Shown one piece after another: positions 63,101-64,000 of a stretch of DNA of 64,000 nt; position 1 is the first letter of the stretch; each line of letters opens with the position of its first letter. The notes beneath the pieces are model-generated. The model ran no database searches and was not told the DNA's origin. It saw only the letters and a program-made list of their open reading frames with translations. A program made the position numbers and the translations under genes. The DNA lies in contig NZ_LMOZ01000001.1 of assembly GCF_001423695.1 (NCBI RefSeq), positions 692,443 to 756,442 on the forward strand. The letters are read 5' to 3'. The DNA comes from Leifsonia sp. Leaf336 (GTDB lineage: Bacteria; Actinomycetota; Actinomycetes; Actinomycetales; Microbacteriaceae).

Positions 63101-63574
63101 ACGACCGACCATTCGTACGTCGTCGTCGCGTTCCTGCCGGAGCGCGGCGGCGACGTCGTCGTCCCGGACCAGTTCGGGGCGGGGGAATGGCCCCTGCACA
63201 TTACGATCGTTCCGCCGTTCCGCTCCGAGCTCGACGCGGAGGCGATCGCTGCGCTGTTGCCGCGTGGACCGCGCCTTCCGGTCGTCGCGGGGGCGCGCGC
63301 GTCGTTCGGTCACCGGCGGACGGTGCCGGTCACGCTGGTGCGCCCGTCTCCGGACCTTCTCACGCTGCACCGCGCCTCCGTGAACGCTCTGGAGGCCGCC
63401 GGCGCGGTCATCGCCGACCACCGGCACATCCGGAACGGCTATCGTCCGCATGCCTCCGACCAGCGCGCGGAAGCACTCGCCCCCGGTGAGCACACCTCCC
63501 TCACCGAGCTCGCGCTCGTCGAGCGCACCCAGGGTTCTCGCCGTCGGGTCGTTGCCCGCATCCCTCTCGCATAG
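63101..63574 (+). CDS. 2H-phosphoesterase (2'-5' RNA ligase family), no ordinary start codon
   Basis: A 157-residue protein of the 2H superfamily. PLHITIVPPF supplies the first H-x-T and YRPHASDQ the second H-x-[ST]. The frame is closed upstream at 63086-63088, and no ATG, GTG or TTG occurs before the first motif. The best-placed codon is ACG 63101 (ACG ACC GAC CAT), one base from ATG, 5 bp after the gpmA stop; a TTG at 63257 would delete the first motif. Translation may be coupled to gpmA, or the codon may be a mutation or error. Members process 2',5' or cyclic phosphates in RNA. Confidence 0.75.
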   Translation, partial: TTDHSYVVVAFLPERGGDVVVPDQFGAGEWPLHITIVPPFRSELDAEAIAALLPRGPRLPVVAGARASFGHRRTVPVTLVRPSPDLLTLHRASVNALEAAGAVIADHRHIRNGYRPHASDQRAEALAPGEHTSLTELALVERTQGSRRRVVARIPLA

Positions 63575-63599
63575 CCCTGAATCATCTCAGATCTGAAAT

Positions 63600-63629
63600 T
63601 TGACACCTGGCGAATGCCGCCGATACGGT
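63600..63629 (+). promoter_or_regulatory. promoter of the WXG100 gene
   Basis: TTGACA (63600-63605), an 18-bp spacer and TACGGT (63624-63629) form a promoter about 59 bp upstream of the WXG100 start. The leader is AT-richer than its neighbours and includes CGAATAGGGGAC, which holds the ribosome-binding site. Confidence 0.5.
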
Positions 63630-63687
63630 CATGGAGAAATACTCCGTATCCGCGGTAGTGCATTACGTTTCGAATAGGGGACTTTAC

Positions 63688-63978
63688 ATGGGTCAGATCA
63701 GCGTTACACCGGAAGAACTGAAGCAGCAGGCTCAGGTCTACACCCGCTCGAAGGAAGAGATCGAGCAGGCAATCCAGAAGGTGAACCAGATGAACTCGAC
63801 CATTGCAGAGCAGTGGAAGGGGCAGGCGTTCCAGGCTTACCTCGAGCAGTACAACCAGTTGCACGAGAGCGTGAAGAAGTTCGAAGAGCTGCTGGTGAAC
63901 ATCAACCAGCAGCTCGACAAGTACGCCGACACCATCGCCGAGCGCGACGCGCAGGATGCGCAGAGCTTCGGCTTCTGA
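63688..63978 (+). CDS. WXG100-family (EsxA-like) type VII secretion substrate
   Basis: A 96-residue helical-hairpin protein. The WXG motif W43-K44-G45 lies in EQWKGQAFQAY between the two helices, and the N-terminus MGQISVTPEELKQQAQVYTR with the tail ERDAQDAQSFGF is like EsxA proteins seen in many Gram-positive genera. It is exported by an ESX/Yuk system not visible in this window. ATG 63688 is preceded by AGGGGAC. Codon use is less GC-rich than the core genes. Confidence 0.93.
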   Translation: MGQISVTPEELKQQAQVYTRSKEEIEQAIQKVNQMNSTIAEQWKGQAFQAYLEQYNQLHESVKKFEELLVNINQQLDKYADTIAERDAQDAQSFGF

Positions 63979-64000
63979 TCAGAGGACGGGCAAGGCACCC

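Noticed and set aside
63257-63574. TTG 63257 as start of the 2H-phosphoesterase
   Set aside because: It would remove the first strand and the first catalytic HxT motif.

Overview
The window comes from a high-GC actinobacterium. The RskA-type anti-sigma factor, the GlnR-like orphan regulator, the heavy use of GTG starts with 4-bp GTGA/ATGA gene overlaps, ABC sugar importers without their own ATPase, and a MutT1-type Nudix/phosphatase fusion all fit Actinomycetota. A Microbacteriaceae (Leifsonia-like) origin is my inference from the overall protein style and cannot be proven from one window.

Positions 1-19,250 are an amino-sugar region. A truncated sugar permease is followed by a GH3 hexosaminidase, a ROK kinase and nagB, facing a nagA gene. 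A second operon on the minus strand encodes a ROK kinase, a PfkB kinase, a class II aldolase, a DeoR regulator and a second NagA-like deacetylase. It diverges from a complete binding-protein/permease/permease importer, and a GH20 hexosaminidase lies beyond. Together these genes can cut off, import, phosphorylate, deacetylate and split N-acetylhexosamines. The second operon looks like a galactosamine/tagatose route that lacks its isomerase. Between the two operons sit purU and an NCS1 permease with a cysteine hydrolase.

Positions 19,300-29,650 hold one-carbon metabolism (a ZTP riboswitch, glyA, a hairpin, folD), a deacylase, a gamma-carbonic anhydrase, a metallo-hydrolase, the Leloir genes galK/galT/galM with a DeoR regulator, and an SDR/TetR pair sharing a perfect 17-bp-arm operator. 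Positions 29,650-38,860 hold transport and envelope genes: a CaCA antiporter, a ClC channel, lipoproteins, an SRPBCC/DUF4166/DUF4166 operon, an HtrA-like protease and an MFS efflux protein.

Positions about 38,860-46,690 are accessory DNA with small orphan genes. An intact tRNA-Lys(TTT) at 46,688-46,760 and a tRNA-Lys 3' fragment at 41,639-41,684 lie inside 59-bp direct repeats (58/59 identical). They bracket a 5-kb integrated element with a YefM/YoeB toxin-antitoxin pair, an ECF sigma factor and several orphans, but no integrase.

From 46,760 the core genome resumes: a conserved hypothetical, a structured RNA candidate ahead of sigK/rskA, the pstSCAB phosphate operon (with a Pho-box-like repeat and a strong hairpin between pstS and pstC), an L,D-transpeptidase, mutT1-ppk1, a GlnR-like regulator, a nitrobindin-like gene and ygfZ, a methyltransferase diverging from gpmA, a 2H-phosphoesterase gene without a normal start codon, and a WXG100 protein. 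Phosphate uptake and polyphosphate synthesis lie close together here, which suggests a phosphate-homeostasis neighbourhood.
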